A stretch of 64,000 nucleotides of DNA, taken from positions 1 to 64,000 of the forward strand of contig JASAMV010007287.1 in assembly GCA_030248065.1 (NCBI GenBank), in the 5' to 3' direction. Made by a program: the position numbers and the translations under genes. This stretch comes from Rhynchonema sp. JSB1_4 (lineage: Eukaryota; Nematoda; Chromadorea; Monhysterida; Xyalidae). The stretch's first letter is position 1. Every line of letters starts with the position of its first letter. This document shows, piece by piece, positions 32,288 to 45,731 of this stretch. The notes under the pieces were generated by a model. The model made no database searches, was not told the DNA's origin, and worked only from the letters and a program-made list of their open reading frames with translations.

Positions 32288-32775
32288 CATTCCAGGTTTA
32301 TTTCATGTTTATATGTTTCAGGTTTATTTTATGTTTCATGTTTATATCGACCTAACGCCGACCTTTAAACCCAAACTGACGTGTTTCGAAAATTACACCC
32401 TATATGTCATTTATGATCGATCAATAAAATACTGTCTGGGCCACACTAATTTCAATTTTTGGTATTACTTTGACCCTACGTGTATGCAGTCCTCAGCAGC
32501 GATACACTGCTTATGTCACTGCACATGTTTCGCCAGTTTGACAGTTTGTTGATGTATAAAACTCAGTTGCCACTACCAAATATTATTGATCAGAAATTTA
32601 AAAGAACACATTGAGCGTGTTTAGCTATACATAATAGGTGCTGTTTACGTCAATTTGTATGTTAACTGTTTAATTTCATGCGTATGTAGCTAAGGTAAGG
32701 TAACTTTTTCATCTATAGTTTCATAATACAATACTACTGTATTTTGCTGCAGGTTAAACCAACTGAATTGCAATA

Positions 32776-35700
32776 ATGAAAACTGTAATCCAACTATTCA
32801 CACTGTTCTTGGCCGTTGGCATGGGTGAGTTCGTTTCTGCACAATACTTTTTTATTATTTTCTGCTCAAATTTCTGTCATGTTCAACGAACAAACACGAA
32901 TGTGCGCAATACAGTTCGCACTACTCATACAACTGATTTGCACACACGTAAATTAGGCATGCAAAAATACAGGTATATAAAAATAGTGCAATTTAAAACT
33001 GTAAACAATAAACCCGATATTCCTCAGATCGGTGATAGTCTGCTATTAGAGCCTCGATTCATGACTGGTCGGAAAAATCCATCAATAATCACTGTCGCCA
33101 CGTTTTCTCCACTTCTGCTTCATGTCATAGCAACTGTATTTGCGGAAAGTCCATTTGATCTGTAATAAAGATGTTACACCTGTATTTTGTAAGGAATTAG
33201 TGCGATTGTCGCAAACAAAAATAAGTGCATGCGGCTTCTCTTTCATTGAGGAACGAATCAATTGATGGTTGGGTCGGTTTGCGCGCTGATACGCTGATTT
33301 CGAACAGCGTGCGAATAGTGGGTCACGCGCTAAGCTTGACAGCAATTTTGGGCGTGGGCCAGACAGAATACCTTGGTTACACGATTTGATATGGTAAGAA
33401 CGATCGACTGACATGTCCACCACCGTAAAATTTGCTTTTCCAGATCATCACTGGGCAACTTTTACGCTGGTCAAAACTTTAATGATGTCAGTAAAATGTC
33501 AAACCAGATATAAACGTCTCTGATGTCACTAGAGTTTTGACAACGTAAAAGTCGTTCAGGGACAATCTGGGAACGCAGTTTTAGCGCTGTTCAAAACTCT
33601 TGCGATGACATCAGTAAAATTTCAAGGCAGGTGTATAAGTGACGTGACCAGCTATAGATTACCAATTTTGACACGGAAACCAAACTAAAGAGCAAAACGG
33701 GCTCATAGTTATATGTCATCAAATCATGTTGTCATCACATCTTGTTGTCAAATCACATGGATCATTTTCGCGCTCATTTGGGCTCATGTATTATTGCTTG
33801 TTTGACGACATGACTTGACGACATTACTATTAGCCGCAAAACATTGACCAACGTGATATTTGGCAGCTCGAACGCACAAAATCACCGCATGAATGATGGT
33901 CAATATTGATGCTCCCAGCCACAGACCCATTGTGCCACCGATTTGGGCCAGCAAATCCGATACGGTGCTTTTCTTGAACTTTTCCACCACCTGTGCAAGC
34001 AAACTATGTATGTATAGTCCGCCCGTCAGCTCATGACACTTTTGGTTGGGAGGTTCAGGTTCGTTGTGAAAAATTGTTCCTCCGCAAGGCAATGTCAGAG
34101 AAAACAGCGCACAAAAATAAAATAAAAACCGATTTCTCCTTCTTTTCTTTTTCGCAAGCCAACCGGAACCGGAACAGCTCTGGATCCTGTCAAGCCTTTC
34201 AGCTAACAAAAAGTGTCATGAACTGATGGATGGACTATATGTACTTCCCACAGATGAAGCTTAACCTAGTAAGGACATGTTTTTTTTTGTATCCGGACCG
34301 TGGACATGCGCCTAACGCGGCAGATCCGAGTCAATTACCCGGCTTGACACTGCCCTTGTGCCTTGTGTCTGCAAAGTTGTATGACTCCAGGACCACTTGG
34401 GAACTGCGATACTTTGGGTACATTACTGCATATACATACATCTACCGTGAGACCTGTTAGGGTGGGTTACGGTAGGTATACTGTAATATAATACTAACAT
34501 TGACCGACAGAGTACGGTAGAAGACGTTGACGATGGCGTAGTTTTTGGCGACCGAGTCGTGGTCGAATGACTTGATGCGCTCCGGGTCGCGATGACTCAT
34601 GTACTCGATCCAGGAGTCGATCTGAAGTTACCATGTACTATTTTATAACGTGTTCATGATCATGTGTTGTCGCATAGCATGTGCTATAAGTGTGGGAACC
34701 AACGTTTGGGCCGCAAGAATGCGAATGAAACATCACCATATCGGTGGAAGTTGTGGGGAATGAAACTGATAATCAGGCCATCATATACCTGATTTGGTGG
34801 CAGAATTCGATTCATGCTCACGACAACCTCAGGCACGCTGTCAGCGCACATCGGTTTGCACGCCGCTTGACAGGTAGCGATCTCATCTTGGTGACTGTAA
34901 AATGCGCAATTGACATACTGATATTGTATTTTTCGCATGGTTGGAATCGGGACCGGATCCGTATAGAACAGGATAAGATCAAATGTTGAATCTGGTTCGG
35001 TCACGTGACTTTTTTGATTTTCCACACGTCTCGTGATTCGCTGATGTCCAGCGTTCTCGATATCAGCGTAAAATGTGTTTTCAGGTGCGGGTATTAACAC
35101 CTGTCGAAGTACATGTACCTACATGCCATAATTTGGAAAATCTCAAATTATTCGGATAGAAAAAGTCTAGTATTTTCTCAACTATTCGAAAAGTAAACCA
35201 ACTCTTCATGCATCTTTGCCTTCGCTTTGTCCACACATTCATGATCGTGATATTGACACTCTCTCACATCGTGACTATCCAAATTCGAATTTATGCAGCC
35301 ACATTCGTCGGCGACCATCTTTAGCTCGCAGTCGATTCGACAATTCTCGATTGTGTACTGCGATTCTGTTGGTGGTTGTGGTTGATTTAGAATGTTAGTA
35401 CCGCATGTATAAGCTAATCGTCATGGGTATTTGCAATTGTTTCGCAGGCACACGCTGCATACACCTACAGTATGTACTGTACGTAGGTATTTCGCATATG
35501 CATGCAGGCAAAATTTGTCATTTTCTTTGTTTGGGCCCATTTTGCGAGCGATGGAGGTGGAGAACCGATTTTGACCGGCGTAAGAGATGACCGCCAATTT
35601 TTACACTCGTCAAAATGGGCCTTTCATGCGTTCGCACTTTCAAGTTATACAGTAGCAACATGAGCAACAGTGTGCTCTATCATGGCGCCAGTATGACCTT

Positions 35701-38700
35701 GATATTCAGGGTGGCTTGAGTCATTGAAACATCACTTACTAGCGAGCACATTCATGTGCATCGATTCACGACAGTTCGGTGGTTTGGTATTCACCGGCAG
35801 CCAATCATCGTCCTCTTGAAAGGAAATATTTTGTTGTTGCACACCGATCCACGTGTGGAAACCTGAAGTTGCTGATTGATTGGTGAAAACAAAATACACA
35901 ATCATGATTATAGTAGCGAAGACACGGTATACAAGGTGCTGTGTGTGAAACTTCGTTCGACAGGTCCGTGCGATGCTGAACCAGTTTTTGACCTGCTAGA
36001 ACCTGCCTTGGTCACTTGACTTCTTTTTCAATTGAAACATGCTCTCGAGATTATCCACTGATGCCACCGATATTGGCCAGCGTAAAATGTTGCGATTTAT
36101 GCAACTGGCCAAATCTATAGTTGTGACATCTCTGTATCTAGCACTATCCTTGATCAAAAAAGTCCCAAGTGTGTAGTTTGGCTTGATCATAATCAGCAAC
36201 GTTTGTGTTCTATAGATCATACATACACACCAGGTGATATGGTGATTCGACCACCCGTTATCTTATGCCCGTAGTCCAATCGAAGCAGAAAGCCATGATC
36301 CAAGTAATTGTTGACGACCGACGATATGTAATTCTCGGTGTGCACATCCAGCATGAAACTGATGCCGCCATGGTGACCTGTCATCGGTTTCGGATATTCA
36401 GGTTCAGATTTTAGGATTTCCTGTTTGCCAACACCGGTTTTTTGGCAGTGAACACAGCTTGGTTTTGGGGCCGCACTTTTCATACAAAAGTAATTTTTTG
36501 CCCCTAAACGTTCCCGAAACTTGTACATTTTCAAAGTTCAGAGGCGGAGGCGCACTGCGGTGTGCAGGCATTTGGTAAACGTCACCATTGTGCCGAGGAC
36601 CGTATGTAGGGTATATCAACTTTGAAGGGAAACACATTGCGGCCGGTTGGATTGCGACCCGGCAACGCTTTGCCCAAGACGGCATGCCTCAGGAAAATCG
36701 ACCCGTGTCGCCACGTCGCACTCTAACTAATAATGTTGTAACGCCTACCTTCAAAATTGACACATCCCGTAGTGAACGACAGTTTGGTCCACTAATCTGC
36801 TGTTATACACAGCTACATACCCTATCATCCATTGCACAAAATGACAAAAGTGAGCATTATCTCCCTTACAACACTGCCAGGTGATGGCCATCATAGAGAG
36901 AATAGACTGTATTCACACGTTCGTAATGCTGCTCATGTGATGTTTCACCACAAGCCCAGTCCGCCGGACTAACCAGCGACGCCAACTTTTACATTCGGTG
37001 CCACTTTGAAGTGAATGCATCGTCCCATCGTCTCACTGTGCTGGTAGCTCATCTCGAAATTATCGCCGTGCGCAAAATCCGCAGCGCAAAGTTGTGTCGA
37101 ATTGTGCATGTCCAGGTCGGGGTGCTTCTGAAGCATGTTTTGGCTAAATGTTGGCTGGGTTACGGTTATATGTGATACTTGTATCACTTTGACACACAGG
37201 GACCGAATCATCGACATTGCATCCGCCAATAGCGGCCGAGTTTATATGTCTGTCAATCTTTTGGTGGGAGTACATAATAGATACATTAAAGATGTTTTAT
37301 GCTGGCCAAATCGTGTACTACCGGAGAATGCCAAATAAGTGTCCCCTGGGAACTTATTTGGGATACACATTGGAATTGTTTTTTTTAAATAAGAAAAATT
37401 CCCAAATAAGCCCCCAAGTGGTCTATTCAGAAAACTTCCGAGTAAATCCATCACCGGGGGCTTATTCGGAATATTGTAGCAGCACGAAACTGTGTCCAGT
37501 GCCTTTTACATAGTCACACTGGTTTGCTTTCTTCGAAAGCTTATAAACAGTGCGCAATTGCCTGCGTTCCGGCTACTTTAATCCAGTCACAAATGATTGT
37601 TAAAGAAAGAACAGAAGAAATATCTCAAAAAAAAAACAAACACCCCCCCCCCGCCCCCCCGCCCCGCCCCCCCCCGCAAAAAAAATTAACATGAAAATTA
37701 CACCATTGAAGCTCTTATTCTTACATGTTTTTGACCGTGATGAAATGCAGTGTAATAAAGTTCATGAGGCACGAACAAATCTTTTTTCCCAAATAAGCCC
37801 CTAGGGGTATATTCGAAAGCATTCCGAATTCCGGGACACTTACGGTGGCACTCTGCGGTACAACAGGAATTTGCTTTCGTCATGAAAGTTCTGAAACACT
37901 TAACATTTATTCATCGCTGTCGAGCGCGCTGCGCATAGTGCAAATTGTGTGCGCCCCCTTTCCTTGACATGTTGTCTCCTGGGTTCAACATCGCCCGGGG
38001 GCGCAACCCCCTCCATTCCTGGACTTATAGTAACGTCGTCAAATCATGTCGTCACATTTTGTCGTCAAATCACATGTATCATTTTCGCGCTCATTTGAGG
38101 CTCATGTCTTGCTTGTTCGACGACTTTATTTGACGACATAATTTGACGACAAAACTATTAGCCCATTCCTGAGAATCCTCAACCCTCATATGTGCGGTGT
38201 GAAGGTACGCTGTCAACTTGGTGTCGTGCCCATCTATTGCGGTGTATTAGACAGACTGTGTCTCCGTGGTGCGTATAAATATAATTGCTGTAGCAGCCCC
38301 CCCCCGTCCGCACTCACCGTGCTGACCAACGGCAATTCAGTGTCAATTCCCACCAGTGTCTCTTCACACGTTGGTGCGAGTGCGTCAGTGAGTGAGTGAT
38401 GTGTAAGTCCATGTTCCTCCAACCATATCTCCAATTCAGACATGTTGTGATGTTTGTCCTTGGTGACTGGATATGTGTCGTGGAACAGTGTCATAAACGC
38501 CTCAATCATCTCTTTGGTCATGTTCAGTTTTTCGCCATTCTTGATTTTGAACCGATTGAAGTTGCAGAACGTCAACTCCGGAAATGGCAGCAGCGTTTTG
38601 CCGTCTTCATTTTCGTATACTTGTGTCCCTGTGGATGAAACGTTAGAACATACAGTGGGTTGGTGCCGTGTGTACAAGTGTGCAGTAAGTGGGCGCTTTT

Positions 38701-41700
38701 TTCATGTACCAGAAGGGGATGTACTGTGCAGCTAACGTTTTTTTTGGTTGCCCGTTTTCACGGGCAGGATGCACCAGGATGTCATCAGTGCACCAACACA
38801 CTGTATTTGAGCTGGGTTTGAGCGCTGAGAACAGTGTGCACTTGAAACAGCCGATGGACGGTGTTCTTTCTGTGCACGCACCACTAACGCAGCGTTCAGC
38901 TTCACTGTGACTCCTTTTTGGGTGAATTCGATTCTTTGTTACTTTCCTTATGACCACGCTCTGTATGAAGTGAGTCTTCTGTCTTGTGAGACAAGAAATA
39001 ACGCCGAGGCACGGGTCTCGATGATGTCATTCATTATAAAGAGGGTGGAATTTGCACACCAACCCCAGTTATCATGGTGATTGAAGTAATCCTGACACAA
39101 CGACACCAATTGAGGCATCATAAACACGGAGGCAAACAGGATGATGACAAGCACCCAGAAACGGGTCAGCCACAGACCCGACTCGAATGTGTGGGATGGA
39201 CCGTGCAGTGTGGTCGTCTCGGCCCTGTGCGATTTGATGTTTCAATCGTCAATGTTTGGTGTTAAAAGACCCCATGAACGAAGACCCGTCATGTCATGCT
39301 GTTCGTGTATGCATGCGACCAGTTCTGATCGGTCAGCTTATTTTGTTCATGTTCAAGTTCACGTGACTTCTTCTGATAAGGATATTGTCCTGGATTTACT
39401 TATGTTGCTAGTTTAGATCAGCTCAAGAGTTCTATTGCTTACGCAGAAACAGATATTGGTCTAAAACTGTGTCAGCAAAGAAAGAGTCTCACAATATCCC
39501 AAATACAAAGAAGTCACGTGACCATTACTGGTCCGACTCGATCACCAACTCAGCGGTAGCAACAACCATTGACAATCAGTCTTGTGTAGCCTCAGATCAT
39601 TCAGATCACGCATTAACCACACGCTTTACCAAAACGTCACAAAATTATAATCTCACCATTCCTGCAGCCAGGCTCTCGGATGGAATCCGGGAAAATGCGC
39701 TTCCCCGCCCTCTGCCTGCACGTCACGCCACCGCTCTAAATCACCCAGTCGCTTTTCATAATCCTTAAATTTCGCTTCAAGCTCGGCCCTTTCCGACCCA
39801 GACAAGAACGAATAGGGTTCCCCTCTTGTGTCGATACTGCCAAATGTGTTTCTGCGTCCACCATAACTGGGATGATATGATGTTGATGTTTCACTCAATC
39901 GACTCTCAACTGTGTCGATTGAGAAATCGCTGTAGGACGTATCCGGCGGTGACCGGCGGGGTTGGCCTTGAAGAATCAAGCAACTTGTGTACACTATGGA
40001 GTCATCATCCCAAAACCTGAGATTTCTCCATCGCTGTTTATCAAACCAGTGGCCGGGTCGGATGGGGACACTACCGTGGCTGCCGATCCGACACGACCCG
40101 ATTAACCAAGTTTTATTCCATTCTAAATTATACACCGTGCGAACAAGTGCGTTTTGCGCTTTGTCTACGCCACAGCTCATGTGGCCGGCACTAATATTCT
40201 ACGCACGAACCCTGTGACAACGTGAATCTGCCGGTGTCCCGTGATTCGATCTCACGTCTGGGCGCGATTCTGACTCTGTAATGCCGTCGTGGGTGACTCT
40301 CAAGGCTCGAACGCGTTTCGGGCGGTCGTCCGCCATCACGAGTATCCGTGCCTGATTTTGTATTTTTTGTGAAACATCACAAGTTGCAACCGGTGTTCTT
40401 GAGAAACTTGTAAGAAAAGTGATCCACCGACACACCGATTATTGTTTTCACCATGATCACAGCTTATGTGCCGGGTGCTGCATGTTCATTTTATTCAGGG
40501 AAGTTCTGAAACAAGAAACGAAATTGCTGACAGTAATAAACGAGACATCGTAAAACAGTCGGTCGTAATGATCTGGCCTTATGATGATCAAATTCGTGGT
40601 CATACAAATCATAGTAAAGTCAAATATGAATTATCCCTGCTTGAGGCTTGCTTGTTTTGCCCAATAGCATCAAGCTAAGTCACGCGTCGCATAGCACCAT
40701 CAAAAAGCCAACACTGTGGTTCATGAAGCAGTGACATACCCACACTATTGACATTAAATCATGGACATGATATTGGAAAACACCATGTCGTTGTTCAAAT
40801 GAACAGTGGCACTTGACTTATCCTACGTCCATGTTTTCGTGCATCCGCACTGGTACATGCACCCAAGGGCACATACTGAAAACTGCGCTTTTGCTGCCCT
40901 TAGCGACGCGCGTCCTCGAAACATACAATTTATTGATATTTATCGCGATTTGGCAGTGCTGGTACAGGCATTTCTGGTAATCTGAGCGGAGTTATTGCAA
41001 AGTGTTGGGCACGTTCTGTTGACACAACTGTTCATGCACACCGGGCGTCAACCATTCTACAGTTGGCCTCCTACGCAATAGCGGAGTGGGCCCCGATAAC
41101 CCTCATTCAAACGACACAACAAACGGCACCAGAAGATCAGCGTCACTTTTGTCCTATCATCTTTGCAATGAGCATTGACGTGTGCTGCTCAACCCTGCTC
41201 AGTCATATTTTATGTGTGGCCCTTTTGGACTACGCACCGGGACTTGTTATAGATTGCGTTGTCATTTAGATTGGGCGGAGCCGGAGGTGCTTGTATTCAA
41301 TCTCAGCCATCTTTCACTGTTAACGACAGAACACGCGCCTAAAATCAAACTATACTGAGATACCTGAATGACAGTCACTCGCATTGTATCCACAACCACA
41401 TCCGCTCTAAATAAGAATGAAACGTGACAGATTACGAGCGATATCAAACTGGCTGACCGGATCGGGCGTACAAGATGTGCCTCGACCTAAAATGAATAAC
41501 TGGTAACAAGCGGGACGAAATTGGTGCTTCCAGTAAATTTCTTAGTACGTTAACGCAAGGATCACTCTCTACCGATACGCAAGTCGTCACATCCCGATCG
41601 CCAAGTTTGACATCGGCCCACAAAATATAAACATCGCTAGTTCACATCAATACATAAACCATGCCGGTGATGTTTGACTGTCTGTTGCAGCCCGTGCCCA

Positions 41701-44138
41701 GCTGGCTGCTCTGTTCGATAAGGTTGAGCAAGGTCCCCAATGCAGTCAGTGGTCGTCCTGGGGCGATTGTATCTGGCTGCGACATCAAAGTGGTGCGCGC
41801 GCAAACATGTACCTCGACCAGCTGCCCGAATTGTGTACGTTTATTTGTTTTGATCCTTCTCATATTTTTTTATTTCACGTTAGATCATCGGCGTCAAATT
41901 TGGTGTTTGGCTGGTCCTATATCTTGCCATGGTGTCCCGTGACTGTTTTCATTTAGTTTGTTTTTAGTTGAGCACATGTCACTCTGACCAGCGTAAAAGT
42001 ACAAGGTTTGGTAGGTGCATTGAAAAAGACCTCTTACGCTGGTCGAAACTATAGTGAAATCAGAAAATGCAAAATGTCACATGACCGCAGAACCGGTTCC
42101 CGATATCACCAAGTTTGACACATGTGGCCTTGTACATACACTGCCATCAATTTCAAAAAGCCGCCTTGATGATTCAGGCAAGAAGCACTGGTTCTACACA
42201 TACATCGAAAAGAACTGGGGCGTCGCGCTGAACAATTTCTTCGAGTACCTCAAATCAGTGACCACCAACCGGTCACCGTGCGGCATGTGCTCCTACAGAC
42301 AGTCGTGCGGCTACGGCGGGAGTCAACAGTGCGAGAAAATGCCCTTGTTGTAAGTAACGACTACGGCTTATACTGATGGTGTCCACGCAACTGCCTGCCG
42401 CGTCTGTGGTTCGTTCAAACACGCAGCAGCATTTGTACGTGTAAATGTTGTCGTCCACGCAGTCTTCGGGGTATCCGAGTGTGCTTTGGCAACACATGTG
42501 TTGGGCTAATGTCGTCGCGCTATTGTTTGCACGCATCACACGTGCGGTGTATGGCAGACACCCAGCCAGCTGCGTTTGCACGAATAACAGGCAGTTGTGT
42601 TAACAACAGTTTTATTAGCCCACGATCAAATACTGACCCTTTGGTGAAACTGATGAATCCCGAAGAAATGTGGGTTTCATACATATCTGTCGTCAATAAA
42701 CCACGGGTTAGAGCTGTGTTTTTGTGTTCACGTGGTCTAAAACACTTGAATTCAGTAAATTGAGCCACAAATTGCACTAATGAGACAAATGAGCAAAAAT
42801 TTGTCTGTTTTTGGTTCAAAAATGCGACGCCGGATGCCGGTTTTTCAAGTGTCGAGTACTCCAACCTCTAAGCCTTGTCTCAGTCAAGTCACTACAATGT
42901 ACCAATGTACACAGTAGAACGTATACCTATTGTATGTACCTTATGCACATGCGCAGGGTCACCCCACAACGATCACTACTTCCATTCAATGTTGCCGAGC
43001 AAATCTGCACGCGTCGCGACCTACCCGCACCGCAGAACGAGGCCTGTTTCCTCGACTACGCCGTGCTGAAACGAAACGGTGGCGAGTGCACGGTTGGGTG
43101 ATGTTTCACAGTTCCGCGTAGGGAGTGGTCGAACTTGGTGAGCGGGTGCCCAGCATTCACGCACGTGTCGATTCAGAATGGCACCTTGCTTTGTAGTATG
43201 TCCGCAGTGCTGCACATTGTGTGCAATGTGTAAGTGTGTAAATATTCAGCTTATACTACAGTGGTTAACCCAAGTGGTCGAATCACTTCGTCAACTCAGA
43301 TTGCAAAGTCGTCAACTCACCCCTTATGCCATGGCGCTCACTCACGCAGGGGTGCTGTCAGTGGGCGAAGTGATTTGACCACTTGAGTTGACCACTGTAA
43401 TATTAGCCAAGAATTCCCGTGCGCCTCGTGATGTGCTGTGGTGCACACGAGAGATCAATAAGTTGTACAATATATTTATGGATTTGCACTGCTCACGCTA
43501 CCAACGCCATTCTGTTTCACGCACTCGGTATTTGAAACATCAAACCACCAAATTTCATTTTGAAACAGTTCTGTTCAGGTCTGGCCGTCGACCATTCCCC
43601 GTCTGCCCAATATTCCGGCCAAACTGAAACAGATGCTCTACTCAATCAAATGGTCCAACTGTATCCCAGACAGGTGTGTTTCATCGCGCGCTTTTCACCG
43701 GTGCCAATTTGGAACATTTGGCAAGCGCGGATGGAGTTAATGTTAATTTTGTTGGACGGTATCTCCGATGGGGGTGCAACACTATGACCGACGTAAGTAG
43801 TGGGGTCTTGGTCGGCGAGATACTTGACACTGGTCAGGACGAGCCCACCAAGTAAATCACATGGACAATGTTCAACTCTGTCTATTAGTCTGCCGATAGG
43901 AGCTTCTTCGATAACCAGGTGATGCGAAAAATTGATATATACATATGGCCCACTTGAGTTTCGTTCTCATTTCTAAACTTTCTAAACATCGCTTCCTTGA
44001 AACATCAGGCGAAGATTCCAAGGCCGACCCCGATACTGTCGCTGTTGCTGCTATCCATTCAAGCCTGATCCGGTTTCGTTCAAATGCGTGCACATGGGCG
44101 GCAATACACCACCAGCACCTGGCCTGACAAGGGGATGA
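32776..44138 (+). CDS. Cysteine-rich secreted protein with WSxWGxC motif, paralogue 1
   Basis: Family not recognised. Exons: 32776-32824 (signal peptide MKTVIQLFTLFLAVGMG), 41691-41834, 42178-42349, 42957-43092, 43579-43673, 44009-44138 (TGA at 44136). Phases agree throughout, giving 241 residues. After the signal come CSQWSSWGDCIW (thrombospondin-1-like start), YLDQLPELC, NNFFEYLK, PCGMCSYRQSCGYGG, VWPSTIPRLP, KWSNC and a terminal YCRCCCYPFKP. The mature protein has 16 cysteines, all matched in the paralogue at 46684. Exon 1 lies 8.9 kb upstream, with the DEG/ENaC gene in between. I link it because the paralogue's exon 1 is also exactly 49 coding nt with a phase-1 donor. An acceptor sits 23 nt before the ATG. 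Exons 2-6 are firm (0.85); the exon 1 link is inference (0.6). Confidence 0.75.
33700..33835. mobile_element. MITE, GTCGTCAAATCA words, overlapping ENaC last exon
   Basis: The ends are GGCTCATAGTTATATGTCATC and GACATTACTATTAGCC. The words GTCGTCAAATCATG repeat in both arms, with centre TCATTTTCGCGCTCATTTG. The same family is at 38021-38160. Confidence 0.65.
33784..40336 (-). CDS. DEG/ENaC-family sodium channel subunit
   Basis: Amiloride-sensitive-type cation channel with two TM segments. Minus-strand exons from the firm part: 39224-39064, 38628-38318, 37154-36993, 36420-36231, 35862-35740, 35365-35199, 34917-34789, 34621-34499, 33990-33784; phases all agree. Upstream, exon 2 (ends 39657, start near 39860-39990) and exon 1 (ATG 40336) are less sure. 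Family marks: a TTLHG gating motif, TM1 FWVLVIILFASVFM, LPFPELTFCN, GGISFMLDV, ISPGFHTWIG, a Cys-rich YTIENCRIDC...CGC region, and pre-TM2 plus TM2 SDLLAQIGGTMGLWLGAS. From the exon 2/3 junction to the stop is 524 residues. The N-terminus has a charged linker (RAELEAKFKDYEKRL). The last 15 residues come from a MITE unless a later exon exists. It lies inside intron 1 of the opposite-strand gene. Confidence 0.88.
34013..34241. mobile_element. MITE with TATAGTCC ends in ENaC intron
   Basis: The arms TATAGTCCGCCCGTCAGCTCATGACACTTTT and AAAAAGTGTCATGAACTGATGGATGGACTATA are imperfect inverted repeats of about 32 bp. Relative of 18233-18408. Confidence 0.75.
37310..37862. mobile_element. Element with CCCAAATAAGCCCC words in ENaC intron
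   Basis: The left end ACCGGAGAATGCCAAATAAG matches the left end of the 18459 element, and the right end GGCACTCTGCGGTAC matches its complement. Words CCCAAATAAGCCCC recur at 37398, 37450 (complement) and 37790. A C-rich tract at 37645-37675 is low-complexity. Confidence 0.55.
38021..38160. mobile_element. MITE, GTCGTCAAATCA words, 8-bp duplication
   Basis: Starts GGACTTATAGTAACGTCGTC and ends TTTGACGACAAAACTATTAGC(C). CCATTCCT precedes it (38013-38020) and follows the right end, fitting an hAT-type 8-bp duplication. Same family as 33700-33835, including the TCATTTTCGCGCTCATTTG centre. Confidence 0.7.
40440..41690. other. No gene seen; part of the long intron
   Basis: Between the ENaC start and exon 2 of the cysteine-rich gene. 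I searched for an alternative signal-peptide exon with a phase-1 donor and found none that was hydrophobic. Confidence 0.4.
43245..43409. mobile_element. MITE, GTCAACTCA words, in intron 4 of cysteine-rich gene 1
   Basis: The arms CTACAGTGGTTAACCCAAGTGG and CCACTTGAGTTGACCACTGTAATATTAGCC flank a centre of about 80 bp. Same family as 27205-27367. Confidence 0.7.
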
Positions 44139-45731
44139 TAAATTCATGGTTTTATGTATGACTGAAACATCTATCTGAGCCGTTGGGCGCACTCTGATCA
44201 CTTACATACATATACCACGGTTGTATTCTTGTGGTGACCCTGTTGTCGCTTATTGATATTCAAGCACATGTCTTTTCTATGCAGTCGGTTTTGTAAATGG
44301 ACATTATGCTTTGTTTTTATTAGCAAGATGCAAGATAATAACTTGTGATAAAAAGTAGGCTTCGCATGCCGTAAAGTAGACTTCGCATGCCGTGGTTGGT
44401 GTGAGTCTTTTTTGCCACGCAAATAATAGGCAAGGTGTTTAATCAGAATAATCATGCAATCAAAGATCACCCAAACATCAGACATGCATTAAAGTGACGC
44501 GTTTTTTCTTCACCACCAGGGTCCGTTCTTTTGTGTGCCCAAAAACAAGAAAACGCACGCGCCCAAAACAAAATTCGCATTCCTCCCAATCCCGTTTCGT
44601 TATATCGGATCAAAAACTTTTCAGTCATGTTGCACTGGGGGAACTGCATCCAGGTGTAAAGTTGGCCTATTTTTGTACGCATCTCACCACACCGCACCAA
44701 CCGTATGAGGCTGCGAGAATTGATCGGTTTTGAACCACCGCCATTAGACAAATTTGGAACTTGTACGGCTCACACTGTACACTGTGATTGGACGACATTG
44801 TGATTATGGCACTTATGAAACTAACCTTCACTTTGGCTTTATGCTCGCGTTTAGATTCGTAGATGAACAGTTGGCAACATCAGCTTTGACAATTGGCGAA
44901 ACACTGGCGATGTTTCAAACAAACAGAACATTTTATCCGACTGCGTTAACTGACAATACTTGACATGATGTTTCACGCGAGCATAAAATCAGCTCGCGGA
45001 TATTTTTGGGATCACGTGGCCATCTGGTGCGCTCGCACCGGCGATGACCTCCTGGTGCACCGCCCATTTGTCTAAACAGGTCGGAATAGGTAACGAAAAA
45101 CACAATTGCACACAATAATAATAATAATGCAATATTGGGTGACCTGTTTATCCGAGCCTGTTCCATACAGAGTCCGCGCATTGCGATCATTAGTGGCGGT
45201 TTTGCAAGATTCTCTGTTGTAAATACACATAGGCATGACAATGTTTTCACGCACATCAACATTAGACATAGGTACGACGGCCGTGCCTAACCTTGTCTAT
45301 TGTTTTGCGCATGTACAGTATGTATAGTTTATTGATATTTTCAACATCACATTATTATGGAAACACGCACCAAGGACGAACACACGCAACATGCCGAACA
45401 ACAATTATATAAATAAATTCTGTCGGCTCTTTAGCGGCAAATTCATTTGCGCTTCGCGAACTCATTCTTGAAAATAAATTGCCTTTCTCGTGTGTTTTAT
45501 TGTTCGTCGTTATTTATTGGACCTCCGTTACTGCTGTTTCAAGATTTTATTGACATTCACTTCGCGATTTTACTGTGAGACTCAAGCCGAAAACATAGAC
45601 CTGCAACTTTTGACGACGGTTTTTTTGAGCAACAGTCACGTGCCGTTATAATTTCTGCCGTTACTGTGCTGAAGGGCATCATTTGTGTGTACATCATCCG
45701 ACAACGATGAGGGCAGACTGTACAATCGGAC

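Noticed and set aside
35996..36220. Minus-strand ORF between ENaC exons as an extra channel exon
   Set aside because: Exon 36420-36231 joins 35862-35740 with matching phase and continuous family motif (ISPG to FHTWIG), so this ORF is intronic.
41063..41269. Candidate alternative first exon for cysteine-rich gene 1
   Set aside because: No signal-peptide-like start and no phase-1 donor at a suitable place; the 49-nt exon at 32776 fits the paralogue far better.
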